Source: Phytophthora hibernalis
Taxonomy: Eukaryota > Oomycota > Peronosporomycetes > Peronosporales > Peronosporaceae
Assembly (NCBI GenBank): GCA_012656075.1
Contig: JAAKBF010000111.1
Location: 62,001 to 126,000, forward strand
Direction: 5' to 3'
DNA: 64,000 bases
Below are positions 31,719 through 43,417 of the stretch, one piece after another. Positions within the stretch are counted from its first letter, which is position 1; the number at the start of each line of letters is the position of its first letter. The position numbers and the translations under genes were made by a program. The notes below the pieces were generated by a model. The model searched no databases. It saw nothing but the letters and a program-made list of their open reading frames with translations, and had not been told where the DNA came from.

Positions 31719-34529
31719 ATGGCTCATCCGTCACGTCTTCTCGACGACGCCACTGCCGCCGCTCTTCGTGCCATCACTCCAGGCGACGAGGTAGGCTGCT
31801 CTATGTTCATCACATCAACAACATCCTGCACTCCTTCTAACTCTTCATTCCATCTTCCTTCAATACCACAGGCACAATCGCCGGAGCCTGCTGATGCTCC
31901 TGCCGACATTCCCGGCCCTGCCGAGTCTTCGGTACCGACTCCACAACGTCCCGATGGTCCTCCGCCGGCTGATGGTGGTGAAGCCGAAGGTTCACCGCTT
32001 CGCACGCCTCCGTCATCTCCACAAGCTTCGCCTGTCCTGGCATACTTGCTTCGCGGTACTCCCGCGGCGGTCTCAGGGCCCTTGGACGCTCGAGACGCTC
32101 GTCTTGTCTCGGTCGGGTGTCAGACTGACACCTCCGGCGTCACTCCCACTCCCGTTGCTTCGACCGAGTCTTCGGTCTCTGCTCTGATCGAGCAGCGTCT
32201 CTTCCAATTGGGTCAGCTCGTGGTTGGTGTGGCCCGTCAGCGTCCTCGGCGAGTCGATTCGTCGTTCGACAGCCGAATGGAGCAAGCCACAGACCTCGGT
32301 GAGGTGCTGAATGCCGCTGTGGCTCCCGCCCAACTTCCTCCGGGTGAGGCTGAGCTCATCGTAGAGAGGTGGCAGAGCTCAAGGCTCGACTTGCCGACAC
32401 CGAGGACCGTCTCCATGCAGAGACGCGAGAACGCGAGCAGTTCGAGCGCTTCAGCACCCAAGCTGCCAGCGACGAGAGTCGTACTCGTGACTCTCTGACG
32501 GGCGTCGTGACCGAGGAGGTGGTCGGTACCCGACGACGAGACCGGCTGCGGTACAGGAACAACCACACTCGGTGGAGTCGGTGGCGGAGTCGGAGACCGA
32601 TGGAGTCGGCGAGTCACGACCGAGGCCGTCTGCGACGACACTGGTGGTGCCGGGGTCGCCGAAGTTTTGGGCGGAGCTGGAACAATAGGCGACCCCGAGG
32701 TCTGAGAGGACTCGGACGATGACGGGGAGCCGATGATGAAGTTTATCGGATATCTCCAAAGTCTCCAGTTCCCTCTGGGATCGCAAAGTAGCCAAGACCA
32801 ACGAGCCGCGGGTGGACCGACCATCATGACGAGCCGGCGGGGCCGCCAAAGTCGACCTTCCAGCTAGCAAGCGGTTGGGTCGTCCCTCTAAGAGTTTGGG
32901 TTCGTCAGCTCACGGACACGCGCTCAAACCTTCGGTCAGTACTCCATCACCTCTCCAGGCGTCTGGGCTTCCTGGGGGATCGCCACCGAGCTCCTCGGTC
33001 AGTTCGTCGCCGGAGTCGCCTACGCCACCGCCTCCTGCAGGGTCTCCACCGAGTCCTCCGCCTGGGTCTCCACCGAGTCCTCCGCCTGAATCTCCACCGA
33101 GTACTCCGCCTGAATCTCCACCGAGTCCTCCGCCTGGATCTCCACCGGCCCGGACCCTCGGTGCCATTGACCCCGGCCGAAGTCATTGACTTGTCGGGCG
33201 ATCAGGTAGATATCGATCCTGGACGGACGCGATCCTCGCTTATGGATCGTTTTCCTCGACCTCGGTGGCGGTGCCTACTCCGGTTCCTGCTCTCGTAGTG
33301 CCATCAACTCCTGCTGGGTCGATTGCAGGGCCCACCGATGGTTCAACTTCCCCAGCGACTGCAACGCAAGGGCATACACCGAGGTCTCGGTCAGGTCTCC
33401 GACGATCGCACACCAAAGTAACGGCTACGCTTTCCACGGTTCCTGGCACCGACCCAAGTACGTTCGCGCCGGCTGTGCCTGCTGCGCCCGGGACACCGTC
33501 ACAGCGCCTCGCCCTGATGGCTGGCCCGTACTTGCTACCCGGATTCACTGCTCCGGGTGCACAAGAGCCTTGGTGTCAAATCCACAACAGCCGCCTGACT
33601 CCACCCATTGCTCGCGGTGTTGAGTCCCCGTGCTCGGTGGCTGGCATCCAAGCCATGGCGGATTGGTTTAATCCTAATCACTCGTGGCAGCAAGTGCGCT
33701 CGAAGTTGCCAGAGAACCCGTGCTGTTTCACCATTGATCGGCACCCTCACGCGTGCCATAGGATTAGCTCGGTTCGTCAAGATGGGGCGTCAAGTCCAGG
33801 GCGTGTCCACCGACCGAACCGAGAAAGCAGACCTCGGTCTGGCATTATGGGAACGACGCCACTGGGTCCAAGTCTCGGCTGTTGAAGCTTTCCTCCGGAG
33901 TATGGATCATGGGCTCGGTGATGACCCCTCGGTCATCTCATTACGAGCGGCATGGGCAGAGTACAACAAGGCTCAGAACCTCCGAGCGGATCGGTTGCGT
34001 CAACAGATGGTGTACCGCTGTTGGAAATGGTGCGTCGAGCGTGCTGGCAAGCCTCGTGAAGCCGCGACCGAGTTTTGTTGGAAGCCAGTTACCTCCAATA
34101 CTCGTTCGAGGTGATGAAGTGGGCCCCGACGTCCTAGGATTGGATCGGCGAGCTCGCGACTCTGGATGCTCGTCAATTATAGCAGAACTGTTGGGTGGAC
34201 GCGCCCTCCAGTCACCCCTTCAACACTACTTTCGCGCCGTGCAATTCTCCGGTGCCGCTATTCGTGACTCGTGGCATGACCGAGGCGGAGGTGATTTCGG
34301 GCATTATGGTAGATTCGTCCTTGGCTCCAAGTTCGATCGTGGCTCCGTGGGTTCCTCAGGCTTCGGTTGCTGTTCCCCAGGACCAACGGATGATGAAGGT
34401 AAGGATGAAGGCCAAGCCGAGGACTCCGCTGCTCCTGCTGCTACTCCAACATCCTCCGGCGGGTCTGTGTCTGGCCAGACGTCGAACCTGGACGTGTTGG
34501 CTGATTTAGCCTTCTCCACCGACATCTAA
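31719..34529 (+). pseudogene. Antisense accessory gene of Chronos element (aORF)
   Basis: It runs opposite to gag-pol and fills the interval between chromodomain and 3' LTR. The start is ATG at 31719 (MAHPSRLLDDATAAALRAIT). An apparent 81-nt intron follows (31791-31871, GTAGGC ... ACCACAG). The rest is Pro/Ser-rich, then LFQLGQLVVGVARQ, a coiled coil (VAELKARLADTEDRLHAETR, in frame after a shift near 32365), a Ser/Pro repeat (PPSPPPGSPPSPPP, about 33020-33140), PAEVIDLSGDQVDID, and PGTPSQRLALMAGPYLLPGF. A helical C-terminal region (ALWERRHWVQVSAVEAFLRS, LRADRLRQQMVYRCWKWCVE) follows. No known domain is recognised. A homologue sits in the same place in the damaged copy at 27531-30060. Frameshifts and an internal inverted block (about 32500-32870) break this one. 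Confidence 0.6.
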
Positions 34530-34876
34530 ACCCCGGTCTTGCGCTGTTGTGCTTCGTCGTTCATCCCTCTTGCTAATATCACGTTGTCCGAGTACCGTGG
34601 TTCGTTACCGTTCCACTTAATCCAAATCCATTTCGAGTTCGTTCACATCATATACACATATGCAGTTTAATGCGGTAGTCATCTTCATCTGACGCTACGG
34701 GCCGCATAATCCCGCAGGCAGTTCATCTCGTCACTTCACTGTCACAAACCGAGCCTCCGAGGAGACTTGGTCGCTCAGCGGTCAGTGACTTCCATTCTGG
34801 TACAGTATCATTTTTCGTCTGCTTCCACAGACTGTACCAACCCCGTAGGCAGTTCAATCCTCGGTAGCGATTCGAA

Positions 34877-36950
34877 CTAGTCTTCGTCGGCCACCTGAAC
34901 CATTTGGAGTCGTCGCTCGCTGCGTCGAGCCCGCAAATAGTCGTAGAGCAACCCGCCGCACGACAAGTTCAATGCAGCTTCCCAGGTAGGCTCGTCGTGG
35001 CCGACCCACTTCACCTTGAACTCTCTGACAGCGCAATTGGTGTTCGTTGTTAGCGGTGATTGATCGTCCAGAATAGCCTCTACTTCATATTCGCCTGCCA
35101 CTCTATCGGGCTCCCAGCTATCTTCCGATAACAGCTCCTCGTCAAAATCCATCCTCGTATCCTCGGTCACCTCAGCTGCCAGCCAACTCCTCGGTCGGTC
35201 GCCCTATTCGTTCACCACCTTGACCCGCGAGACATGCACCACTGGGTAGAACTGATAACCACTCCGATCCGACAGCTCTAGTTCATATGCGAACTCTTCA
35301 ACCTTCTTCTTGATCCGGAATGGCCCGTGCCACCGATGTGCTAGCTTCTTGGTCAATCCTGGTTTCACGCGCTCCATGTAGAGCCACAACCTGCTCCCAG
35401 GCTTGAATAGAGACCTCGATGCTTCTTCAGTAGCTTCGGGAGACGCCCCAGTCTCTTCCTGCCCGGTGTCCGAGGCTTCGTTCCCGTCGGTTTTCGTCGT
35501 TGTCCCCTGCCTTTCGACCTCCAATGGTACCTCTGACCCGTCGCGATTCGGTGCTACTATGTTCTCGGGGTCACTCGCTGGAATCCTCGGTACTGCTGCT
35601 GCTTCACGTCGGTTAAGCGACTCGTTGTGTTCGCGGGCTCTCCGAGCTTCTCGACCTTCTGGTACTCCATCGCCATTTTCCATGCTATTTCTTGTTGCCG
35701 GTTCACTTCTCGGCGCCATGCTAGTGCATCAGTTTGCCCTCGGGATCTTCGTTTTAGCGACGACGACATTACTCGCAGCGTAGACCGAGCATCCCACCCA
35801 TGCACGAGGTAGAATGGAGTATCCTTCCGAGAGGCGTCCTGAAAGTTGTTGATAGCGAAGACAAGTCGTTCGGCGATCTCGTCCCAGTCTTGTTGCAACG
35901 GGTCTTTCGCATACACTCGCACTGACTGCATGACGGTCTTGACTGTTCATCCTTGCTGCCCGTTTGCTTGCGGACGATAACTCAAAGTGGCCCTCGACCG
36001 TGATTGCATCATCTCAGCAAATACTTGGAAAACCTCACTGATGAACCGAGGGTCTCGGTCATGACGAATCATCGTTGGTGCTCCGAACCTTCGGTAGACA
36101 CACTCTTCGAATGTCTGAGCAACTTTTAATGCGGTAGTATCTGACATGGCCTTCCCCATAACGAATCCTGTGAACGAGCATTGAAACAGTAGCAGCGCGG
36201 TATTCCCCCGCCGAGATTTCGGCAATGGTATGACGAAATCCATCGACACCAGCTGGAATGGTCTCGCGACTAGTACATTCCCAGGAGAGTACCCTCTGAG
36301 CTGCGGTCGACTTTTGCTCGAGCTGCAGTCTGGGCAGGACCGCACATGTCGCTCAACGTCTGCGTACAGTCCGACCCTATAATACTCCATTTTCGCTCGG
36401 TGGTATGTTCGACCGATACCTTGGTGGCCACCTTCTAACGAGTCGCGGCAGCTCTGTAATACTTCCTGAATCATCGTTGTGGGTACCACCAGCCGCAGCT
36501 TGGTCTCCTCTTGGTTTCTGTTAGTCCTCCGACTGTTCGCTCCGATAATATAGAGCACGCCGTCCTCGCTTAGCACAAAGTTGTCGGCCATTTCCATGCA
36601 TCTCTCGCTGCACTGTAACTCAGGCTAGCTTCCTCGCCCCGGAGAACGGCCTTGAGATTTGCCCACCTCAGCTCTTCGTCCTGGGCAGCGGAGATCCGTC
36701 GTCTTCGTTCTTCTTGAATGGTTACCGGGTCGACATCGTTTGCTTTTGGTGCTCTGATGCTTGCCTCGGTCGTTGGTAGCTCGCTTTCTGCTTCGTTCTG
36801 AGTCTCTGAGGCTACATCATCTGCTTCGTCTCGTCGTGTTACGTCACCCTGGCCCATCACCGAGGGCTCATTCGCAAACCGGACACGCTTCTGCTTTGCT
36901 CTCGCTTGTCGACGGGTCGTGATGGTTATGTAATCCGGCACATCCCTCAC
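34877..36950 (-). pseudogene. Integrase and chromodomain of Chronos pol
   Basis: Zinc-binding N-terminus: GGHQGIGRTYHRAKMEYYRV with HVRSCPDCSSSK (about 36440-36320). The core has Asp in VSMDFVIPLPKS and Asp in IRHDRDPRFISEV. At the third position the family reads Q-A-N-G-Q-Q-E, but this copy has PQANGQQG followed by TGA (about 35955-35947), so the catalytic Glu is lost. The C-terminal core continues as PLQQDWDEIAERLVFAINNF, a GPY-like module (LAHRWHGPFRIKKKVEEFAY) and, after a frameshift, a chromodomain (EYEVEAILDD ... REFKVKWVGHDEPTWEAALN, 35090-34960). Chromodomains bind methylated histones and steer integration to heterochromatin. Confidence 0.85.
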
Positions 36951-37222
36951 AAAATCGAAAAAGATTTGTTACAGGGTACTTGGCGGGCCACACGAGTCCG
37001 GGCTAAGTTGACCGACGCTCTCTCGTCGGTGGCCGCTTCACCGAGTGTTGGTGTGGCGACCTCAGGTGAAGACTTCGTAGATGACTTCGTCGATTCGATT
37101 GAGCTCGGCTAACTCTGTTTTCCTGGTTTTGGCCGAGACCACGCTGGACCGTTTGCTGTTGAGAGCTCCGTATCTAACGAGTCTGCAGCTGCATTGAACT
37201 CGGTGGTGGTTGAGTTGGGCCA

Positions 37223-37555
37223 TCAGAGTTTCCTTCCGCAGGCCATCATACCTAGGGACTGCTCGATTGCGAGTCTCGAGTCTCCCACCACAAGTAAAAC
37301 CCCGGTGCCGTGCTCCAACGCGGTCAAGACACCATTATTCATACCTGCGTACTCAGCGAGGTTTACTGTGGTGGTCTCGAAGTAAGCCCTCGCAGCCGTC
37401 ACTACCGTCCATTCTGGTAATTTCCATAATATCCAGGAGCAACTACCATACCCGCCATTTTTCTCCGTCTTGGCTGAGCCATCAAAAGACATCACCACGC
37501 CATTATAATTCCTCGGTAGGCTTGAGTAAAGCAAATGTGGGTCCATTCGAGCAGA
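37223..37555 (-). pseudogene. Second RNase H domain of Chronos pol
   Basis: The C-terminal part of the 37840-37223 frame reads VVMSFDGSAKTEKNGGYGSC, then TTVNLAEYAGMNNGVLTALE and LLVVGDSRLAIEQSLG. This gives the D, E, D triad of a type-1 RNase H, distinct from the degenerate one upstream. A second, plant-like RNase H after the standard one is the defining feature of oomycete Chronos/Archon and plant Tat elements. The domain itself looks intact, but the polyprotein around it is broken. Confidence 0.75.
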
Positions 37556-37559
37556 CGGT

Positions 37560-39492
37560 GATCCTCGTGACAGTGGGGTCACCGGCGCTAACGAGTCTTC
37601 CAGTTCAACAAAGTTGGTAAGTCCAGCTTGTAGTAGCTGAGCGAAAGCACAATCGCGTTCCTTGACTCGGTTGACCTTCAGATGCCACGGGGACAACATC
37701 ACTGCGAAGTGTGTCGTACGACCGAACAATGTCTTCGACTTATGTACCCACTCCAGTGTCGAGAACCGAGTGTAGACGTGGATAGTCCGTCCGACCAACT
37801 GGGCGTAACACACTTTCAACAGTAACAACAAGGCCAACACCTCCTTCTAGGCCGGGTGGTAATTCGTCTCAGCGTCTTTCAGAAAGCGGCGGCAGAACCG
37901 CACGGGGCGAACTTGTCGTCATGATACTGCATCAGAGTGGAACTCAGAGCCCACTCGTTAGCAAATAGCGTCACGTGCACTTCTTTGGTTCGGTCAAAGT
38001 GTCGTAGTATCGGCGCATCTGCAACCTTCTGTTGCAGCACTGCGAAGCTTCGGTGGGCTGCGGATGAGTTCCTTGCCTGTGTGAAATCCTCGTCCTTGAG
38101 TTGGTACAGGGCAGATCCGTAGACTGCAAAGTCTTGGATTAATCTGCTGTAATAGTTCAACGCACCGAGGAATGACTGCGTTTCTTTCTTCGATGACGAG
38201 AACGGCAGCACCGTCACTGTCGTCATCATTCTTCGGATCGGCCCGAATGCCGTCGACCGACACTTCATGCGACAGAAAATCCACTCGGCCTTGTACGAAA
38301 ATGCTCTTCGTGAAACTCACACGGATCCGACACTCAGCGAACCGTTGAAGCAGTCGGTCCAGGGAGGCTAGACAAAAGTCAAAAGTATCGGAGCCGAAAC
38401 TAATATCGTCCACGAACGACCGCCGATCGAACACTGGCACCAACGAGGATTCATCTGCCTCCCTGTGGAGAACATATCCGCTACAGGGCTGTTCACCAGT
38501 TGGGATTCACTGCGTCGAGCGTCACCGAGGACTCGCGTTCAGCCTCGAACTTGGTCGGAAAAGTTGTCGGAACCTCGGACAGTCATGCAGAACCGTCGGT
38601 CACCCCTGTTCTTACAGCTTCAGCCTCAGCGGCCGCTTCAGCGGACCGCATCCACTCAGAGAACTGGTTCCCACCGCCTTTGGCTGAACGAACCCCATAG
38701 AGCATTGTCTATCATTCGTTGGTATATCATCGGTGCGTTCTTCAGGCCAAACGGCATACGCAGCCACTCAAAGTGGCCGAGTGCACATACGAAGGCCGAG
38801 ATTTTCCGAGCTCTCATCGTCATCATTATCGCCCAAAATCCGCTAGCTGCATCCAAAGAGCAGAACCACAGGTAGGCTTCTAGGTCCGTTAACAAATCGT
38901 CGACCAGCAGCATGGCGTACTCCATGATCGCGGTGATGGCATTCACCATCTTGTAATCAATGCACAGGCGGATACCAACGCCATTCTTCTTCAGCACGAT
39001 CACAATCGGGGATGCCCACGGGCAGTCCGAGAACGCCACCAACCGAGCTTTCAACAAGCCTTTCAGTAACTCGTATAACTTCTTCAGGTGTTTCAGCGGT
39101 GTACGCCGAGCCCTCTGTTTGATCGGAGGGTGCCCCTGTACATCGATATCGCATACAACGCCATAGGCCGGCGGTGGCAGAGCGTTTCCGCTCGAAATCA
39201 CGATCTGTTCATGCTTCTGCAACACGTTGATCAATGCTCGTTGTTGCTCGGACGTGGCCTTCGGGTTTGCTACGTTGGGTCCTGTATAATCCAAAACCGT
39301 CTCCGAGGCTTCGGTCAGGTCTGGGAGGAATGCCAACTCATGTGCGTAATCGGTCAACTCGATTTCGTTTGCCACATGCTCGGCCACACCACCGAGAGCA
39401 TCGTCAATGTCGACAGCGACGCCAGCGGAAACGCCAGTCGTAAGCGCTACAAACACCGACTCCAGGCGTGCCTCCGAATCTTCGGTGACCAC
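37560..39492 (-). pseudogene. Reverse transcriptase and first RNase H of Chronos pol
   Basis: The frame 39492-38656 has KARLVAFSDCPWASPIVIVL, IRLCIDYKMVNAITA, the first catalytic Asp in CSLDAASGFWAI, and FGLKNAPMIYQRM. After a frameshift and a spacer of about 90 residues the catalytic pair appears as SFVDDISFG (about 38410), then FVQGRVDFLSHEVS. Another frameshift leads to KKETQSFLGALNYYSRLIQD. The first RNase H follows (VHVTLFANEWALSSTLMQ; then YHPA-stop-KEVLALL, where the usual catalytic Glu codon is TAG near 37848). Copies retrotransposon RNA into DNA. It is inactive in this copy. Confidence 0.8.
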
Positions 39493-39515
39493 GGATTCCG
39501 GTGCCTCGCCGGTAA

Positions 39516-41108
39516 TTACCTCGCTGTCACCCCTGTGACCGAGGATTCGGACGTGGTTGAATCCTCACATTCCTCGGTTTCAATGTCCATAGCCATTATG
39601 TCCGAGGTTGCCAGAGTAACGGTTACTGTCGAGTGGTCGCACCCAGTCGGCTGTGCGTGGCACTCTTCACCGCTCTGTAGACGATCCACCCGCTGCCCAT
39701 CTTGGTGCGTTATCGGTCGGGAAAGAATCTTCCGAGGCGTCGGATATTCCCGCCGCTCGACTGCTGGTGGTTGACTGGCTAACCACTGCTCGTACAGTTT
39801 GCTTTCACGCTTCAGTAATGTGTCATCCCGACACTCAGCGTACGCCAGCACTTGCCATTCGTCGTACTTCGCCGATCGTAGCCGGGTGTAGCCACGCCCT
39901 TGCGGGAGATCACCACGTGGTACCCATAATACCACCGACTCGTGGTTTGTACAGTGAGCAACTCTCGGTGACACATTAGTCAGCCGGATAATCGCTGGTT
40001 GTCCCCGCTGAAACCTCGTCACTGTCGGCACGAGATTCCCAATCCGGCGAATCCACACCTCGTGGGTGTTCAGAGGTGGACGTCGTCGAGGTAACTTGAA
40101 CTCGTGCCACTCTCGTCCGGCGACTGACAAATCCTCGGTCGGGCCACCGGCCACTTGCAGACCGTATACCGGAGCATCATCCTCGTTCTGGGATTTCACC
40201 AGGGGGACCATAACTTCATCCGGTAACCGGGCCGTACCATGGAACAGGTCTAACCGCACTCCGGCTGGTATCATGAAATCCGTTCCGAGGACTACATCGA
40301 CTCCGGCGCTATGATCCATAATCCACAACTCGAATTCATACACTCGCTCCCACCCGAGGGTGATCTTAACGAGTGCTCGGCGGCGCGTCTCCATCACCCC
40401 TGGATTGATTCCTCTAACCTCCAGACTGCGACCGTGGTCCGATACTTCCCGCACGCGTAGTCTCTTCGCATAGGAAGCCGAGATCACGCTCACATTCGCT
40501 CCAGTGTCGAGCAGAATCCTCGTTCGCGCGTCATCCACTGCCCCGTTTACCATGGCACGCAATCGCTTCCTCTTGTCGTAGCGTTGGGACGACCACCACC
40601 CCATCCTCTCACCAGACAACAACTTGATTGCCTGGCCGAGACTTCGGGGCTCACGCTCGGTCACAGCCATACTTGCGATTGAAGCCTCGGTAACCGTACC
40701 AGCAGCTTTCTCCACACATTCCACATTCACTTCACTCTCACCGAGGCTTGCGCCTCTCTCTTCTCCATTTTCCGTCAATTTCACATAATCCATATTCAAG
40801 TCATCAGGCCGTTTGCACGAACCCGTGAACGCAAACAAATAGTCGGCGTCCAGCGCAGGTTCGGCTAACTGTGGCAGCCCGATTGGGACCAACCCAGTTT
40901 CAGTTGGAGGGCTGCCTAGTTTAAATGACTCCCATAGACCAATTCTTGAAGTTCTGGCGAGAGGTCTTTCTTCTCCACCTTCGCCTTCAAAAGAGACGCC
41001 AGCTCGTTGAATGCTTCGCATCTTCCCGCATCGTGGACTTGCTTGCACATCTTGCACCTCTTGAAACAATAGTGTGCAGAATGTGTGAGTCCACCACAGG
41101 CGGCACAC
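39516..41108 (-). CDS. Protease region of Chronos pol
   Basis: An uninterrupted 530-codon frame. The pepsin-like retroviral aspartic protease site is ILLDTGANVSVISASYAKRL (about 40515-40456), followed by the second conserved strand ELWIMDHSAGVDVVLGTDFM. The frame then continues through a poorly conserved spacer (WVPRGDLPQGRGYTRLRSAK) to a stop just before the RT frame. It cuts the Gag-Pol polyprotein. It overlaps the gag C-terminus in another frame (40916-41108), as expected if pol is reached by frameshifting. The same block exists at 10009-11220 and 62692-63130. Confidence 0.8.
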   Translation of the reverse strand: MCRLWWTHTFCTLLFQEVQDVQASPRCGKMRSIQRAGVSFEGEGGEERPLARTSRIGLWESFKLGSPPTETGLVPIGLPQLAEPALDADYLFAFTGSCKRPDDLNMDYVKLTENGEERGASLGESEVNVECVEKAAGTVTEASIASMAVTEREPRSLGQAIKLLSGERMGWWSSQRYDKRKRLRAMVNGAVDDARTRILLDTGANVSVISASYAKRLRVREVSDHGRSLEVRGINPGVMETRRRALVKITLGWERVYEFELWIMDHSAGVDVVLGTDFMIPAGVRLDLFHGTARLPDEVMVPLVKSQNEDDAPVYGLQVAGGPTEDLSVAGREWHEFKLPRRRPPLNTHEVWIRRIGNLVPTVTRFQRGQPAIIRLTNVSPRVAHCTNHESVVLWVPRGDLPQGRGYTRLRSAKYDEWQVLAYAECRDDTLLKRESKLYEQWLASQPPAVERREYPTPRKILSRPITHQDGQRVDRLQSGEECHAQPTGCDHSTVTVTLATSDIMAMDIETEECEDSTTSESSVTGVTAR

Positions 41109-43308
41109 GGGCCATATTGTCGGCGACCATCACGTCCGCCGAGGCCTCGGTTGTCTCGGTCGTGCGGGTATTGGTTATTCCCAACCCTCGGCCGGCGGTT
41201 GTCAGCCCGAGCAAACGTTCCCTCGGCGGCGTGGCGACGCTCCGAATCATTCGCGGCAGCCACATGACCGTGGTCTTCATCCGACGCATATTCGTCGTCC
41301 GAGTACATATCCGAGCCTCGGTCGCCATTGCTAGGGTAGTACTCCGGGTTGTAACCCTCGGTATCATCATAACCCCCACTCGATATCTCTGCAGGTTCTC
41401 CTCGCGGGTCGACCGAGCCATCCACCTTCAACGCAGCGACCATGTCTGTCAGTGCTTCAGCTAGAGTGACCCTCGGTCGGTATGGACGATCATCTCGACG
41501 TCGGTTGTCATCCCGATACCGATCTTCCCGACGACGACCATCATCTCGGTCACGCCGGTAGGGGTTCCGCGAATCCTCGGCGCGTCCATCGTCACGGCGA
41601 CGACTATCATTTTGGCCTTTGAGGCGTCGCACCGAGGACTCGCGTCCCTTTTCCGCTCGCGGCGTCGGAGGATATCGTTTATCATGTCTTCCAGGTCGTG
41701 AATATTCTTCACTCGCACGTGACACAGACGCTCTTCCAAGGCTCGGTCTTTGCACGTATCGAGAAAGTGTTCAACATGATCCTTGGCCTCGCGACCGCCG
41801 TGCTCGAATTGTACTTCGGCATTCCTGGAGTAGCCATTGAGCCGGTTCAGATAGTCGCAAACATGCTCCTTCTCTTCACGCCTCGCTGAGTAGTACCGTT
41901 CTTTCGCCAATTGATTAAATCGGGAACAGTAGTACTTGATGAACGCATCGCTCAACAGTTTCCACGTTCGTCTCGTCTTCCGCGGGAGTTGCCGGCACCA
42001 ATGCAGGGCGTCATCTTGGAGGCTCAGCTCGAACGCCATACACCATTCATTCGGTGGCGTGTGCGTCCCCTTCATCTCGTAGATGAAGGCTCGGAGCCAT
42101 TGCATTGACTTCTCGCTCTTGTTTCGGAGGCCGATATAGGGTTTGATGTTACCCAACGGGAGATGCGTGGCGATTTCAAGCCTCGGTGTGGACTCTCGCT
42201 CTCCATCGAGCTGAGCTCACGGATTTGGCGTGCCCATTCTCCAGTCACATCACCCCTTTGGTCTTCGACGTCGAACGAATCATCGTCCGAGGATTTGTCG
42301 TGCGTATCGAAGCGTCGGTCCGTCGTCCGACCTGTACTTCGGCCCGCCGTCGGAGCGGTCCGCATACCCTCGGACCCTTTGCCAATCGCTCGGTACGGCC
42401 CGCTGACCGAGGCGTTACCATGTGCGAATCTTCAAAGTATCCCTTTCGTTGAGAACACACCCGTCCCGACCGACTTCTCTGGCTGTCGCCCAGGAGTTGT
42501 CGGTAGCGGGACCCTCGATGGATCCGTCCCCTCGGTCGTGCGTGAGAGGCTCGTCCGACGGTTGGAGCCCGGCTAAAGCACACCAAAAACCGTCCGCAGC
42601 TTCTGTTTCCACTTACGCAGCGAGAGCGCGGCATCTTCGATCGACCAACCTTGAAGGTCGGCTTCGGTGGGGAGTGCTTGAGGTTCACAGCCCATAGCGC
42701 GGAACAGTCGTACCGTGTCCTCGTCCACCTGTTGGATGCTCTACGATTCCACCGGGACAACTAATTCTGCCTGAGTTCCATCCACACGGCTTGTCGAATT
42801 GACTTTGGCGCAAAGGCCCGCATCCACTTGCTCTTTGTCATCATCACCTCCATGCATCTTCCCAGAACCTTATTGGCAGTCGGAGTGTCCCCATTAACTG
42901 GAGGCCGACTGCCGGTCGACCGAGAACTCGCGTCCTCGTCCATCGGCAGCGATCGGAGATCGCCGAGTCCATCTTCGTTGTCTTCGAGGGCTGATTCAGG
43001 ACCAGTCACTTCGTCCAACTCCTCGGTGAGTTTTCGCGCGAGCGACCTTACCCCTCCGCTACGTCCTACTGAGACGGTAGCAGCTTCCAAAACCTCGGAC
43101 ATCGCTGTCGCTTCTTCCAGGTATTCGTCTTCGTCATCTTCTTTGGCTTCAGAGTAGTCCATCCGCACGTCGAAGCTGTCCGAACGCTCGCTGATCGGCT
43201 CCAAAGTACTTGGAGTCGCGAGTGTTGGACCGGACCTCACCGATCGGTACGCTCTCCGCTCGGCTTCATCGGCGTGTCTGGTACCGCTGACTTCGCTCCT
43301 CTCGCCAT
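40916..43308 (-). pseudogene. Gag of Chronos element (broken)
   Basis: ATG at 43308 (MARGAKSAVPDTPMKPSGER) runs only to a stop at about 43237. The frame resumes in 43240-42761 and, with further shifts, 42365-42072 and 42156-41461, which has the retrotransposon gag core (MQWLRAFIYEMKGTHTPPNE, then CRQLPRKTRRTW and EHVCDYLNRLNG). The last frame (41755-40916) is Arg/Asp-rich and carries two Cys/His knuckles, CAACGGLTHSAHYC and CKMCKQVHDAGRC, ending YGSHLN. Gag builds the particle and binds RNA. At least three frameshifts prevent production of a full-length product. Confidence 0.8.
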
Positions 43309-43393
43309 CTTCTCTCTTCTTTTCTCTTGTCTTATCTCGAATGCTCCTTAGGGTAAGAACCTATATACAACCAAGACACACAGAAAGTCACTC

Positions 43394-43417
43394 CCAATCC
43401 CGGGTCGCGGCACCAGT
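43394..43417 (-). other. Primer-binding site of Chronos element
   Basis: On the minus strand, TGGTGCCGCGACCCGGGA follows the 5' LTR after two bases; it is the same site as at 7557-7580. Confidence 0.85.

Noticed and set aside
32910..33167. Gly/Asp-rich minus-strand frame
   Set aside because: Antisense of the Pro/Ser repeat of the accessory gene; simple repeat composition only.
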